A stretch of 64,000 nt of DNA from Ailanthus altissimus (GCA_946807835.1 OX327710.1:14744501-14808500); one strand, 5' to 3'. Positions 34,029 through 47,590 are shown, counted from the stretch's first letter. Numbers and translations are program-made. Notes: generated from the letters alone by a model not told the origin.

Positions 34029-35589
34029 TGTTATTTTCCTTATTAGTCATACAAAAATGTCTAAGTTGTATTTCTTTGTTTAAATAGTATTTGTATATTT
34101 TCCATTGATTCCATAAAAGGTCATACTGTGCAATTATATTTTATAGTGTAAAATATAAAGATTTCAATTTCTTTAACATAGTATCAAAGCTATGATTATA
34201 AGTTAAAATTTTCACTATCACCAACATCAACTAATCTACCAAAAACCGTCAAAACAAGTTGTGATCGCCATATGCACAACCGCTCGACTCGTAGTTTTTT
34301 GCCGTGTATTTTTCCTTATTGGCAACTTCGTTGCAACAATCTTCAATCAATTTGTTCAATGTACGTCAAAGACATTCATTTGAGTTTGCAACTGGTCTTA
34401 CACGCCACATCTAATTCTAGTTTTTTTTTAAATTACTTTGTTGCTCTTTTTCGCCAACGAGTGCTTTCTCTCAATCACCATCATTTCAGTCCTCCTTTGC
34501 CGACCTACGGTTGTGTTGTTGTTGTTGTTGTTTTTCTTTTTTTGATTTGGAAGAGAGGGAATCGAATTTGAAACTTTTACTTTAATAGAAAAATACACTG
34601 CAAACTCTTTACTAGGACTATTTAAGCAAGTGCATAGTTGTGTTGTTAGTTTGATATTATGTTGCTTGCGCAAAAAAACCTTCAGGGAAATCGAATTTCT
34701 CATTGGGGAGTCATTTTTAAGAGTTGAAAAGTATCAGGTTCTAAGTATAATTATTTTATATGCTATAATCTCAATTTATGTGGGTCTACTAGAAATTGCT
34801 GAATACAATTAATTGAGGACCCATTTGTCAAAATCTCTCTTTTTTTTTTTAATTTTAGATTTTTAGGGGCATTTTTTTCTTTCTATTATTCTTTTTTGCT
34901 TTAACTCTAAATTTATTGTACCAAGTTTGAGTTCGAGTTCAACATTGAGTTATTCATGCCATGATACATTTTCTTAGAAATATTTGAGTTGATAAATTTA
35001 CCATTTCAACTCGAGAAATTTTTGTGTATTCTCGTTTGGGCGAGTTCACCCCATGAAAACTTAGCTTTCATCTTTTTTTTTTTACTTTAACACCAGTTTG
35101 CCTATAGTCTGTTGACAATTCATTATAATTTCTTCACAATACTTGCAAGTTTTTATTTTTCATTTGTACTTGTAGTAGTTATCTTTTTTAACACACTTAT
35201 CACTCTTCAATAATAATGTTACTGTTGGACAATTGTTATTTCTCTTCAATAATAGTTACCTCTCATGCATGCCACTAAAGACACAATTTATTTTGGCTCT
35301 TTCTGTCTTTTTGTATCTCTAATCAATTACGTAGCAACTGTTTTTTATTTTTTGATTTCTTTAGCTTTCAAACTCATGTTACATTCTATAAACTAATTTG
35401 AGTTTAAAAGGGATATTAAGTATTGTTATTTTTCTTATTAATCGTACAAAAAACGTATAAGTCATATTTTTTATCTAGATAATATTTGCACATTTTTTAT
35501 ATAAGTTAAATATTTAATACCTATATAGATGTCATCTTATATAACTATATTTTAAAGTGTTAAATAAAAAAAAATTAATTTCTCTAACA
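34029..35589 (+). mobile_element. Small non-autonomous LTR element (TRIM-like)
   Basis: Two short direct repeats, 34029-34178 and 35424-35589, share TGTTATTTTYCTTATTA and TTTCAATTTC/TTAATTTC and end TTTAACA/TCTAACA. A primer-binding site (TAGTATCAAAGC) directly follows the first. A purine run (AAAAGGGA) lies about 10 bp before the second. The internal region is about 1.25 kb with no Gag or Pol motif. Size and layout fit TRIM elements, which depend on other retrotransposons. Flanks (GATAT and TGATA) do not form a clear duplication. The LTRs are well diverged, so this is an old copy. Confidence 0.65.
34179..34190 (+). other. Primer-binding site of the TRIM-like element
   Basis: TAGTATCAAAGC differs from TGGTATCAGAGC at two bases and abuts the LTR. 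Confidence 0.65.
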
Positions 35590-36489
35590 TGATACGAGAA
35601 CATCTCTTTTAACAATACATATCTAATCCCACCTAATGGTTGTTATGAAAATGAGAATTAATAGACAGTATCAAGTATTAACATTAATTTTGAGTGTTGA
35701 TGGGAAAAGAAATCGATATGTCATAGACATGCATGAAATGTTGACATTTTAGATGTGTTTTTTTTTTCCTTGTTTCTTTGAACTTTTAGGGTGAATAGCA
35801 TAGACTTTCCTCAAAAACTATATCCCCTTTAAAAGATAAATAGAAAGTCGAAAAAAAAATCTCATTTAGGAATCATACATCAATTTTCTTTTTGAAGATT
35901 TCTCTTTCTCGATAACGGCGGGGAAAAAAGAAACTTACTGATTCAAGGATTTCGGAGTTCACTGTTAAGTAAATATAAGCTAAGGTCCTATCATTCATTG
36001 ATGCATCGAATGCTAGTCTTTTCGCCTTATCCGCGGTTAAAAAATCCTCTTTCGGTCTAGTTTGAGTTCCCTCCTAGGAGATTCAACCTATGATATTAAT
36101 CATACTAGGGAAAAGAGGCTATTTTGACCTAGTGACAGTATAAAAAATTGTCAGACTCAGAGCTCATGACTTTTAGATGTTTTTTTTTTACCTATGACGT
36201 ATGTTTAATCATATGCATAAGGAAAGCAACCACGAGAAAGCTAATTCTTTAATTTAATTCATTTTCTAGGTTTTAAAGAACAAATTATGAGAAAATGTAT
36301 TAGAGAAGAAATAAATTCAAACTAAGACCGGAAAACACACGACCTAGGTTCGGGACAAAAGTAAGAAAAACTTGGACTTTTGTTAAAGTCAATTACTCAA
36401 AAACCGTATCTGTACTTTTGTTGTTTATAAATACTTATAAAGATAATAAGGGTAAGCCATTTGTGAATTCTATATCTATAATTCACACT
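35590..36489. other. Intergenic, nothing recognised
   Basis: AT-rich sequence with no gene or element boundary that I can support. Confidence 0.45.
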
Positions 36490-37390
36490 TATTGAAAAAT
36501 TAATAATTCAATAATTTTGGTTTGATAAAAATTGAGATGAATATTACAGTGGAGAATTATAAAAAGTTTAGGACATGTGGAATACGAAGGAGAAAGTGAA
36601 ACGAGACTTGAAGACGCGAAGTAAACAAAAAAATCAAGGGAGAAATTGCCAGCGCCGCAGTGCTCAGGGCTGAGCGCTGCGGCGCTCAACACAGAAACCC
36701 AGCGCCGCGGCGGTAGGCGTGAGAAGGGCCAATGCCGTGGCGTCCAAACGCGTCAGAATGTCCGTTTTGGTCGAGATTTCTAGTTTTGGAAAATTTTGGA
36801 CTTCCAAAATAAGTGGACTCTTACTCCAACAAGGAATAAGGTTTGTAGGCACGAAATAAACCCTATATAAAAACTTGTAAACTCTTTGTTTAAGATCAAA
36901 TATTTAAGGTTTTAAGATGTAACCATAAAAGAGAATAGAGGAGTTAGGTAGGCACTAAGTGCGTGGTGCACTAGGGTGTAACCTTTGGGGAGTGTTTTTT
37001 CTTTAGGTTCTTTGAGTGAATAAAAGAGAAACACCATAAATCCTTTTAGATTAGATGCTCGGGCTATTCTTGTGTTTCTTGTAAAAATCACTTATGAGGA
37101 GATACTAAGAGGTCTTAGGGAGTCATGGTAATCAAAGATAGATACTCAGAGATCTCTATGGGAGATACTAAGGGGTCTTGTGGGATCATTGATGATGTAA
37201 GAAGATACTTAGTGATCTATTTCAATAATAACAAGCTGGATTATGGATCCTCCGTGGACATAGGTAATTTTGGGCCGAACCACGTATATTTTGTGTCTTG
37301 TTGATTGGTTTGTTTTCTTTATCTTTATTGGTGTGTTAATCTTATGTGTTCTTACTTATGGTGTGAGTTATGATTTTTCACTATGCATAG
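36490..37390 (+). repeat. Lone copia LTR related to the element at 472-7388
   Basis: It has the same plan as the LTR at 472-1058: a GC-rich repeat block (GCGCTGCGGCGCTCAA near 36674 and relatives at 36651 and 36702), then TATATAAAAACTTGTAAA (36864-36881), then CCTCCGTGGACATAGGTAA near the end (compare CTGTGGACGTAGGCAA at 921). A decayed primer-binding site (GAGTATCAAAG, about 37398) follows, but no coding region. It is a solo or truncated copy. Boundaries are approximate. Confidence 0.65.
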
Positions 37391-38647
37391 AATAAAAAGA
37401 GTATCAAAGTTGTGATTTAGTTGATGTCATAAAGATGTCAAATTAAAGTACATGACTTGATATCCGCATCAACACCAATTATAAAATTTATATTATTTTA
37501 ACATTTTTTTTCATTTTTAACATCTCTATCACTAATATATAAAATATAATTAGATAATAATATATTCACACATTTATTTAAATAAATCTTTAAAGACTTA
37601 AAATAAGTCTCCCTAAAGAATAAAAACCAAAAAAAATTTCTCAAAGTCAATAAACTCGGCTCCAGTTCCAACTAATAGAAAATGTCAAATTTCCGAGAGA
37701 TTGAAACTTTCCTTGGCTATTAATCTAATTTACTTCTCATTTTATGAGACTTTTGACTCCAAACAACACCGTTCAATAGTTTCCATAATGCTTCATTGAC
37801 ATTTTTCTTCGTTAGGTGAGCTTAAAATCTATATCCAATCAGAAATAAAAATATTACTTTTTTTAATATGTATTTTATAAGAATATGGATGAAATAATAT
37901 TTATATATATATATATATTATTGGACATATTCTTAGCATGCCTAACCAACCTGCACGCCAATAGTCTAGGTTCTTCTACTTAATTGAAAAAGTCCGTGTA
38001 AGTGAAGTTGAGTAACTTAAGTAAGAAAGTCCAACTTAACTTTAAATCTAACTTTCAAACAAGTAACTTGTTTTCATTAACCCACATCGCGAAAAATAGA
38101 AAGGGATTAGATTATGAATTTGAGTTTAATTTTAATTGATGAATTTGTATTTAACAAGAAAAAGAGTTACTTAAAAAGGAGCGGATGATTCCTACTTAAA
38201 TCATTCTACTAATTAATAATGGGATGAAACTTAAAAAAGGGCATAAAATCTAATAACATAATTCAATTAAAATAGACATTCATGTTATTGCATATAGGGA
38301 AGGATTAAAATATCTACCTTTTATAAAAATGGCTTAATTCGCCAACTAAAGGATCATGATTAAGTCATTAACCTAAATTGCATATAATCTTAGCAACACA
38401 CTAAACCATTTTTATTCATACATACACTTCGCTACGTACATTACCACATTTCTTCTTTAAATATTGACTTAATCATAGGAGTGTTTTATTTTACAAGAGT
38501 ACAAGGCTTTTTTATCAATAAAAGAGAGTGGTGTAAAGATTAAAAAAAAAAAGTAATTGACCATGAAAGTTGCAGGGAGCTTCATATAATAATGATGATG
38601 ATGATAACGACGATGATGTTATGTTTACATAGTTGAAATACAAATTT
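37391..38647. other. Intergenic with a short GAT microsatellite
   Basis: Non-coding. An ATG/ATGATGATG run lies at 38592-38620, and an (AT)n run at about 37900-37918. Confidence 0.5.
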
Positions 38648-39903
38648 TGTGAAATAGTAAATAGGCAACCCAAGAGAAGTAGTAAGTTAGATAAATAAAA
38701 ATTTAATTCATTATTAATACCTCTTTAATGCAATTAAGAAAATAAGCAATAACATACAACAATTATTATAATTAGAGAAAGAGTCAAGAGAGAACAAAAC
38801 CAAATATTTACGTGGTTAAGCCTTCCACGCGACTTACGTCTATGTTCCATGCCAATTGACAATATGGATTTTACTAATAATGTCTAAACTAAGGCGAGTT
38901 TATAAACTTGACTTAAAGGGTATCAATGAACCTATATAACTTTCAAAATCACTTAAAAGTTAAATAATTACAATATTTTCTCTCAGAAAAAGAAGTAAGA
39001 ATAATAATGATCAAACTCCTCATTGAATAAATGAACAAATGAAAGCCTAAGATACGTGTATGAAATTCAATAATTTGAAAGTTTAATTTTGTTTCCAATT
39101 AAAGATGAAAATTTTTAAATATTTTAAGCACTTGATAAAGCCTTTTCTGAGTGAAAAATAACCTTGTTATATAAAGAAATTGAGAAAATAACCGTTTATA
39201 ACCGGTTAGAAAAATATTGAATTGCAGAGTTGATTTGGCAAACTGCACAACAATTTATCTATTTTTTAAAAATATTACTGTTGCGTTTGGACTGCACAGT
39301 TGGTGAAATTGGTTCTTTGAACCACACAACTGGATTGAAACAAGTTGGAGCCAGTTTCAGCTTCAACCATAACTGACTATAATATATTTGAATATATTTG
39401 AATTGGATGTGTAATCAGTTCTTAAATAACACATTCGATTTAAATTGAATGTCAAACCGCATGATTGATTTAGCAGAACCAGTTCTTCAAATTAAAACAA
39501 CATATTCAATTTTAACAAATCAAAAGCTAGTTTGGCTTGAGACAATTTCCTTTTGTTTTAGAGTTTTTAAAGTTTTAAATTTATGAAATTTATCTCATTT
39601 TTAGTAAAACATATTTCTTAAGGATTCAAATAGTTTAAAAAATATTTTATGTTTTACAAATTAAGAATTAGCTCTCAAATATAAATTAAATATCCACATT
39701 ATTAAAAGCACTAAAAATAATTAATTTTAACCGCTTTGCAACTTGTCTTGATTTTTAATTTGTCTCCATGAAGTCAAGTGTTACTTGATATCTTTTTATA
39801 TAGTTAAATTCTTCAAAACAACTTATGAGAATATCAAGTAATCATAGATTATGTCAAAAGAAATATTTATTTGTTATCATCAAAATTAAGGTTAGTATGA
39901 CCA
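38648..39903 (-). repeat. 3' LTR of the SIRE-like element
   Basis: It aligns with 50551-51467, for example AGTAAATARGCAACCYAAG at the low end, AATAAGCAATAACATACAA, and TTTGTTATCATCAAAATTAA at the top end. It is about 340 bp longer than the other copy. Confidence 0.75.
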
Positions 39904-40690
39904 TGTAGGTCAATAATCTCCTACTTTTTGATAATGATGAATACCTATGTATTTTAAAACAAATGAAGAGCACGTGATATAAATTAGCTCCCCCTTAGGA
40001 GTTAAAAAATATAATAATATATCAAAATTAATTAAAACTCCCACTAAAAAATAACAAATATGCACCAAAATAATGCCCAAGAAAATAAATGAATATGTCT
40101 CCCCCTTTTGACATAATGGAAAAAGCAATGGGGAAATAGATTTACAAAAAATGCAATAAGTATAGTTCGCCTTTATAATGCCATAATCCATACAATTCAA
40201 CAAGTATAGGGATTTGGAAGAAGCGGCTGAGAGAGAGAGAGAGAGAGAGAGTGAAAAAAAAGTGTGTCAGTTTTGAAGAAGGAAATGACTATTTAACTAG
40301 ATGAAAATCACACAACCGATTCTAGGTTACAACCTAACCGATTTAGTCGGTTTCTAGAAAATTCATAAACTGTATATTCAGTTTAACCCTATTTTTGGCT
40401 TGATTTTTACCCTTTTTAAAAACCAACAAATTGATCTAAAATGATATAAAGCTAATGTATGTATGAAATGAATGTTAAAAACAATTATCGGCATCAATCA
40501 AGTTCAAGAACAACAATTCAATCAAGAGTTCATTCATCTAAACTCAAAAAAGGCAAAACAAGCATTCAATACATTCATTTTTCTCATCCAAGTATCATAA
40601 TTATGCACACATTTAAAATAATCAAAATTACAACAATTAGCATCAAAATTCACAACATTGCCTAATAAACAATGTACTATGCAAAATAGT
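39904..40690 (-). other. SIRE 3' non-coding region with polypurine motifs
   Basis: On the minus strand, GTCAAAAGGGGGAGAC (about 40096-40111) and CTAAGGGGGAGCT (about 39988-40000) are the repeated polypurine motifs known downstream of pol in SIRE elements. A (GA)n microsatellite sits at 40229-40251. No env-like frame is readable. Confidence 0.6.
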
Positions 40691-42877
40691 CATAATATGG
40701 AGATTCCATTATGCCAAGCTCTTCTCAGACTTTGCAAAAACTCTCATTACTAAGTAGTTTGGTAAAAATATAGTAAGTTGGTCTTTAATGGGTACAAATT
40801 TTAATGTGATATCTCTTTTTCAAACGCGATCTCTCACAAAATGATGTCTAATCTCAATATGTTTGGTTGGAGAGTGTTAAATAATATTTTTGACAAGTTA
40901 ATGGCATTATGGTTATCTCACAAAATAGAGGTTTCAACAAGATGAATATCAAAGTCCCAAAGTATTTGTCTCATCTAAAGTGTTTATGCATAACAGCTAC
41001 TAGCAACGATATATTTGGCCTTGACGATTGATGTAGAAACTAAATGACTAGAATTTTTTATTTAGAACACTTTATAAGCTTCGGTAGTTGTAGAATTATC
41101 TAGAAAAGTACCAACATCAGATTTTGAATCAAATTTTTCTAAGTAATTTTTGGTGTTTAAGATAAAACATTTGCAACCAAAGACTTTAAAGTATCCAATA
41201 TTAGGTTTTCTATTCTTCTAAAACTCATAAGGAGTTTTGTTAAGAGAATGTCTAATTAATACCTAATTTAAACACAATAAGCAGTGTTAAAAACTTCGGC
41301 CCAAAAATATTGAGGTAAAATATTTTTATGCAACATGGTCCCAATCATTTCTTAAATAGACCTATTATTTTTTCTCTCAACAACTCCAATTTGCTGAAGA
41401 GTCCTAGGAGATAAAAATTGATGTTAAATGTCATACTCATGGCAAAAGTCAATGAATAAATAGTTTTTAAATTCTCTACTATGATCATTTGTAATGCATA
41501 AGATAGAACATTTTTTTTTCTATATTTGTACTTTTTTTACAAAAATTTGTAAAAACATTTAAAGTTTCTTTTTTTTTTTTTAGCTAAAAATAAGATCCAA
41601 CTAAATCTTGAAAATTATCAACTATCACAAAGGCATGGTGCTTACCACCAAGGCTAAAGGTCTAAATAAGTCTAAGTGAAGTAGTTGAAAAGATCTTATG
41701 GTTGAAATCTCATCTTTAGTTTTGAAAGAAATTTTTACCACAACTAGTTAAAAAAGCCTGAAAATAAAATTAAAAATCAAATTGAACCAAGCTTGACATA
41801 TTTTATGACAGAACAAGACATTATAGTTGATAGAAAAAGACATTTTTCAATTTGGTTTAGTTTTAATAAAACCTAGACTAAATCGGATCATGCCCATTCT
41901 TAGTTTTCACTTGTTTTTTAAATTGACCTACATCACAAACTGTCTTTTTGAAAAGATATCTTTGAAAGTCCTCTAATAAGATCATTTTTAGAAATTTTAG
42001 AAATAAAATACATGATTACATGACCTAATTTATTATGTCATAATCAAGAATTATCATGTAAACAAGAAAAGCACACATTCAATGTCAATGAGATTAATAT
42101 TATTTGCATTCTTGTCAACAAACAAGGTTTTACTATCACTAATATTCACTACAAAGCAACATATTGGTTCAAATATAATTATATAGCCCTTGTCACATAA
42201 TTGGCTTATACTAAGTAAATTATGCTTCAAGTTTTCAACAAGAAAGACATTTTCAATGAATATAGTAGAGCCTTTACCATCATTGCTTACATCAAGGATT
42301 TTCTCTTCAACATTATATCCAAAAGTAAAAAATTCTCCATTTTTTATTTCGTGAAGCTCTTAAACTTTGATAAGTCACGGGTTATGGATTTTGAGCATTT
42401 ATTATCCAAAAATCATTTGTTTATTTTTCTTCTGGACCTCTACAAGAAAAACTCATTGAAATCTTAGGTATCCAAATTTTTTTAGGTCCTTAGATATTAG
42501 TAGGGGAGGTTCCCTTTCGAACCCAAACTTTGTTTACACCAATATAAGAGTTTTTTTTTTCTAATTAGCCAATAATTTATTTTGTGTCACTTCCCTTGAC
42601 AAGAATTGCAAGTAACATTTAACTCATTTTTAGATGTAGTCTTTTTTAACGGTCTAGATGTAGCCTTCATAAAGTAATTTTTGTAATATTTTTGCTTGAT
42701 GTACGACTTATATTCAATGCCTTCTTTATTAAAAAAAAGTTTTTAAGAGCCATGTAGTTTATCTAAGTTCTTGTGCTAATTTGTTGATTTTAAAATAATT
42801 TTTTATAATTCAACAAGTTTCTTTTTATGTTCCTATTTTCTAAAATCAATTCCCCTATTTTGCAACCCTCATAGGAG
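40691..42877 (-). pseudogene. SIRE-like pol remnant (integrase joined to RNase H)
   Basis: On the minus strand near 41350-41500 the integrase core is readable: NDHSREFKN (second catalytic Asp, usual 'SDHGGEFEN'), then 'SPRTLQQIGVVERKNN' with the catalytic Glu, then 'ILPQYFWAEVFNTAYCV'. At about 40960-41060 the reading becomes RNase H (VKAKYIVASSCYA, usual 'aEAEYiAaaScCaQ'; NHNAINLSK). Reverse transcriptase between them is missing. The LTR lies on the expected side. Stops and shifts are frequent. Confidence 0.75.
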
Positions 42878-42943
42878 TAGGGATAACGAAAACATTTGGA
42901 TCTAAATTTTTTTTGAAAAATCTAGGTTTTTACGAGATTCAAG

Positions 42944-43506
42944 TGTTGAAAATTGGCTTATATGCCAATTGAGCCAATCCTACATTGGTGGGAGATGATG
43001 TGTGGTGGTTTCGTTAGGCCTATATAAGAAATGTCTTCCTTGATATTAAGTGTACCTTTAGAATAATTATTTCTCCCTTTCTATTTATAGGATCTCTTTA
43101 TGAGAATCTCATAGTTAAAGGGTTTTACATTTAAGCCCCTGAAAGTTGTAAGAATTCAATTTTTTTCTTTATTTTTGGGCATTTGTAGTAATACCTTATT
43201 GTTTGGGTAATTACAGTATTGGCCCTACTACTTAGGTATTTGTAGTTTGATCCAATAGTTTAAAATTTTGTATTGTGGTCCAAAACCTTTGTAACTTTTC
43301 TTGAAGGTAGTGGATTTGTTCTAATGGCACTCGAAGACGTAGGTAACATTACCGAACCTCGTTAAACTTTGTGTTCTTTCTTTCTTTTTTTTGCATATTA
43401 TGTTAGATGGTTGGTTGCCTCGTTATGGTATTGCTAGCATTATTGATTGTCCGCATAACAATTAGTAATAGTGCTAATTATTGTTTGAACGCTTCTTAGA
43501 ACAACA
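42944..43506 (+). repeat. 5' LTR of the Tork-type element (563 bp)
   Basis: It is collinear with 47726-48277 and highly similar. It includes GTTAGGCCTATATAAGAAAT, a TATA-like region that is shortened in the 3' copy. Confidence 0.88.
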
Positions 43507-43508
43507 AG

Positions 43509-43525
43509 TGGTATTAGAGTCCCAG
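43509..43525 (+). other. Primer-binding site
   Basis: TGGTATTAGAGTCCCAG is close to the initiator-Met tRNA complement, two bases after the LTR. Confidence 0.8.
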
Positions 43526-43674
43526 GTTTAGGACGGTGAATGGCTATTTTCTGTTGAGCACTTACTACTATTCTGGGTTGGTGAATTTTGGATTGCTAGT
43601 TATTGGATATAATTATTTGTTAGAGCTTAATTATTTATGATATTATGTATCGAGCTTATTTGTGTGAGGTGGTT

Positions 43675-44493
43675 ATGGCATCATCATCATCTACATCGAT
43701 GAGGACAGTGACAGTGTCTAGTGCAAAAATAGATATGGAAAATTTTGTTGGCCAGAATAATTTCAGCTTATGGCAGAGTGAGGTGTTGGATGGATTGTGT
43801 CAACAAGACTTGGATATAGTTCTGGAAGAAACAAAACTATAAGATATCAAGGAGACAAACTGGAACAGGCTTAATATAAAAGTTTTTGGGTTGATTCGTT
43901 CTTGTCTGTATAGAGAGTAGAAGTATCTGTTCATCAGAGAAAAGTCTACCAATACATTGAGGAAGGCCCTGGAGAATAAACATATAAAGAAAAGCAATAA
44001 GAATCGGTTGTATCTATTAAAGAGATTGTTTCGTCTTCAGTTGAGACAAAATACAAGGATTAGTTCTTATATTGATGAATTTAATAAGTTAATTAGTAAT
44101 TTATTAAATTTAGAGGAAACCTTCAAAGATGAAATAAAGGCTATACTATTGATTGGTTATCTTCCAGATGAATTAGATCATTTATGTATTACTCTCATCC
44201 ATGAAAAGGACAAATTGTCATTTGAAAAAGTTTGTTCTTTTTTGAAAAACTGTGAAATCCATAGGAAGGATCAGAAAGAACATAGAAATGAGTCAGTAGA
44301 AGCATTGACAGTAAGAGGGCATAGCCAGAGTAAAAAATCAGAAAAAATAAAAAAATCTAAATTGAGCGGTAAAGTAGGAAAAGATGAGTGTGCCTTTTGT
44401 CGAGAGAAAGGGCATTGGAAGAAAGATTGTTCGAAGTTGAAAAAGAAAAAAAAGATATATCTGTTTCTGATGTATGTGTTATTAAGAGCGTAA
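43675..44493 (+). pseudogene. Tork-type gag
   Basis: This encodes the retrotransposon capsid/nucleocapsid precursor. The likely start is the ATG at 43675 (MASSSSTSMRTVT), followed by MENFVGQNNFSLWQSEV, the usual copia Gag N-terminal motif. In-frame stops occur at about 43841 and 43918. The frame from 43957 then stays open and carries the UBN2-type Gag core (SYIDEFNKLISNLLNLEE; ILLIGYLPDELDHLC). It also has an intact CCHC zinc knuckle, CAFCREKGHWKKDC, at about 44392-44433. It ends prematurely after a lysine run, apparently by a frameshift. Confidence 0.88.
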
Positions 44494-44549
44494 GCGATGA
44501 TAATGTGTCAGATTTTTGTTTAAATGGTCATTTATCCACGTCTTGTTCT

Positions 44550-45830
44550 AATGAATGAATTATGGATTGAGGTTGTACTTATCATATGTGTCAACATTGA
44601 GAATGGTTCTTTAATTTTGAAGAGCTTAATGATGGAGTTGTGTATATGGGCAATAATGATAGTTGTCATACTGCTAGGATAGGTTCAATCCGGTTGAAAA
44701 ATGATGATGGATCAACTAGAGTTATGATAGAAGCTCAGTATATATGGAATTTGAGGAAGAATCTCATCTCTTTGGGAGCCTTGAAATCTAAAGGCTATAC
44801 TGTATCTATACGAGATGAAATTCTGAGGGTCACTTCAAATACTCTTGTAACATTGAAAGGCACTAGAAGGAATAACTTATATTACTAAATGGTAGTATAG
44901 TGATTGGATCAGTGGCCACAGTTTTTTATAATGATGTATATTCAGAGATCACTAGATTATGACATATACAGTTAGGGCATGCAGGTGAGAAAGTCTTATT
45001 CAGTTTAATGAAAAAAGGCTTATTAAAATGTGCAAAGACTTGCAAACTAGACTTTTGTGAGCATTGTGTTCTGAAAAGCAGAAGAGAGTGAAGTTTGACA
45101 CCGCTATTCATAATACTAGGGGTATTCTTGATTATGTTCACTCAGATGTATGGGGACCTTCTCAAACTACATCTATGAGAGGTTTACACTACTATATTAT
45201 TTTCGTTGATGACTTTTTCAAAAGAACTTGGGTGTATGTTTTGAAATCTAAAGATGATGTACTTAGTGCTTTCCTTAAATAGAAAAAGATGGTTGAGACA
45301 CAAACAGGCAGGGAAATCAGGAATCTCAGAACAGACAATAGTGGTGAGTATTGCAATGATCAATTCTTAAAATTGTGTCAAGATAAGGGTATTGTACGTC
45401 ATTTTACTATAGGAGGTACACCGCAGCATAATGGGGTAGTAGAACGCATGAACCAGACATTGCTGGAGAAAGTTCGATGTATGTTGTCCAATACGGGATT
45501 AAGCAAAAAGTTTTGGGCTAAGGCTGTGATTTATGTGTGTCATCTCATTAATCGTCTACCATCAGCTGCTATTGGTGATAGAACTCCATTTGAGGTTTGG
45601 TCTGAAAAACCTGTTTCTGATTATGATTCTTTACATGTATTTGGTTCCACTGTATATTATCATGTAAAAGAATCGAAGCTACATTCCAATGCTAAGAAAG
45701 TAATTTTTTTGGAATTTTCTTCAGGAGTGAAAAGATATCGTCTTTGGTGCCTCAGTTCGAGGAAGATTATATCCAGTAGAGATGTAATATTTGATGAGTC
45801 TTCTATTTTGAAGAAATCAAAAAACTAGAC
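44550..45830 (+). pseudogene. Tork-type protease and integrase
   Basis: Protease begins near 44560 (a decayed 'WVIDSGCSYHMC' reading as IMD-stop-GCTYHMC) and continues through YMGNNDSCHTARIGSI to about 44888. The pre-integrase zinc region (HIQLGHAGEK ... CEHCVLKSR) spans about 44960-45085. The integrase core follows, with all three DDE residues visible: Asp in HSDVWGP (about 45140), Asp in RTDNSGEYC (about 45330) and Glu in GVVERMNQT (about 45445). Frames are interrupted near 45283 by one stop and near 45060 by a shift. The copia lineage motif GIVRHFTIGGTPQHNG is clear. Confidence 0.88.
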
Positions 45831-45834
45831 AACA

Positions 45835-47590
45835 GTGAATAGTACTCCGCAACAAGTGGAGCTGGAGTTGGAAACAACTATATTGAACCCAGTTAAATCT
45901 GTAGAGACAAATAATAGTACTCCTATGATAGAGGTGATTTTGGGAGATGATGAAGAAGTTTCTACTCATGAACCTCAACAGCAACAAGAAACTATTGCAG
46001 TAAATAGGCCAAGATGTGAGATTCAGAGACCTACTCGATTTGTTGATATAGTGGCTTATGCACTTCCAGTTGTAGATGATGATTTTTCTTCCACTTATAG
46101 AGAGGCAGTCATCTATTCTAAAGTTGATCAGTGGAAGATAGCTATGGAGGAAGAGATGCAGTCTCTTCAGAAGAATGAAAATTGGGAGCTAGCTCAACTA
46201 CGAAAGGGTAATAAGGCAATTTGGTGCAAATGGGTATAAGCAAAGAAAGATAGATTTCCTAACAAGAAAGATATTGGCTACAAGGGAAGGTTGGTGGCTA
46301 AAGGTTATGCACAGAAGTAAGGAATTGACTATAATAAGGTATTTTCTCCAATTGTGAAACATACTTCTATTAGAATTTTATTGGCATTGGCAGCTCAGTT
46401 AAATATAGACCTAGTTCAACTCGATGTAAAAACTGCATTTTTACATGGTGACTTAGAAGAGAAAATTTATATGACTCAGTTATAGGGATTCAAAGTTGCT
46501 AGTAAGGAAAAATTAGTTTGCAAACTGAAAAGATCGCTTTATTGATTGAAACAATCACATAGGCATGGTATAAGCGATTTGATCGGTTTATGATGGGTCA
46601 GAGCTACACAAGAAGCAAATTTGATCATTGTATGTATTTTCAGATGCTACAAGATAGTTCTTTCATTTATCTACTTTTATATGTCGATGACATATTGATA
46701 GCTTCAACAAATGCCGAAGAAATTAAAAAATTAAAGATTCAATTAAACCAAGAGTTTGAGATGGAAGATTTGGGTGAAGTTAGAAAAATACTAGGCATAG
46801 AGATTAGTAGGAACAAAGAATGAGGAAAAATTTGTTTAACTTAGAAGCAATATCTAAAGAAGATATTACAGCATTTTGGCATTTCAGAACAGTCAAAACT
46901 TATAAGTACCCCACTTGCTCTTCATATGAAGATCAGTGCATCTTTATCTCCTAGTTCAGATGAGGAACGAGAGTATATGTCTCGAGTTCCATATGTTAAT
47001 GCAATTGGTAGCCTGATGTATGCTATGGTGTGTACGAGACTTGATATTTTAAATGCAGTTGGAGTAGTGAGCAGATATATGCATGATCTTGGTAAAGGAC
47101 ATTGGCAGGCTGTGAAATGAATTCTACGATATTTACTGAAGATCGTAGATGTTGGTTTAGTCTTTAAGAAAAATGATACATGTGATCAATATGTTGTCGG
47201 TTATGTTGATTCTGATTATGCTAGTGATTTGGATAAACGTCGGTCAACAACCGGTTATGTGTTTACTCTTACTAGAGCATATGTGAGTTGGAAGTCTACT
47301 TTACTGTCTACAGTTGCTTTATCTACTACAGAGGCTATTTGATTACAAGGATTGCTGGATGAGTTGGAAATTGGTCGGAAGAAGATTCATGTTTATTCTT
47401 ACAGTCAAAATGCTATTCATTTAGTGAAGAATCCAGTATACCATGTTTGAACGGAGTATATTGATGTTCGATATCATTATGTGCGAGAGATCATTAGTGA
47501 AGGAAGAATTTTACTTCAGAAAATTGGAACTATTGAGAATCCCGCAAATATATTGACTAAAGTGGTGACAGTGACCAAGTTCAATCATTG
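45835..47590 (+). pseudogene. Tork-type reverse transcriptase and RNase H
   Basis: After a variable linker, RT starts near 46090 (YREAVIYSKVDQWKIAMEEE). It continues through RLVAKGYAQK, QLDVKTAFLHGDLEE (first catalytic Asp, about 46420-46465) and LLLYVDDILIAS (about 46670-46710), where the YVDD box is intact. RNase H follows: GYVDSDYASDLDKRRSTTGY (about 47205-47260), with TTEAI in place of 'TTEAEY', then the conserved 'YIDVRYHYVREII' end. Stops at about 46239, 46318, 46486, 46545, 46823, 47119, 47341 and 47449 inactivate it. Confidence 0.88.

Noticed and set aside
39904..40690. Possible env-like gene downstream of SIRE pol
   Set aside because: Some SIRE elements carry one, but no frame or motif is readable here. 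Only polypurine motifs and a microsatellite are supported.
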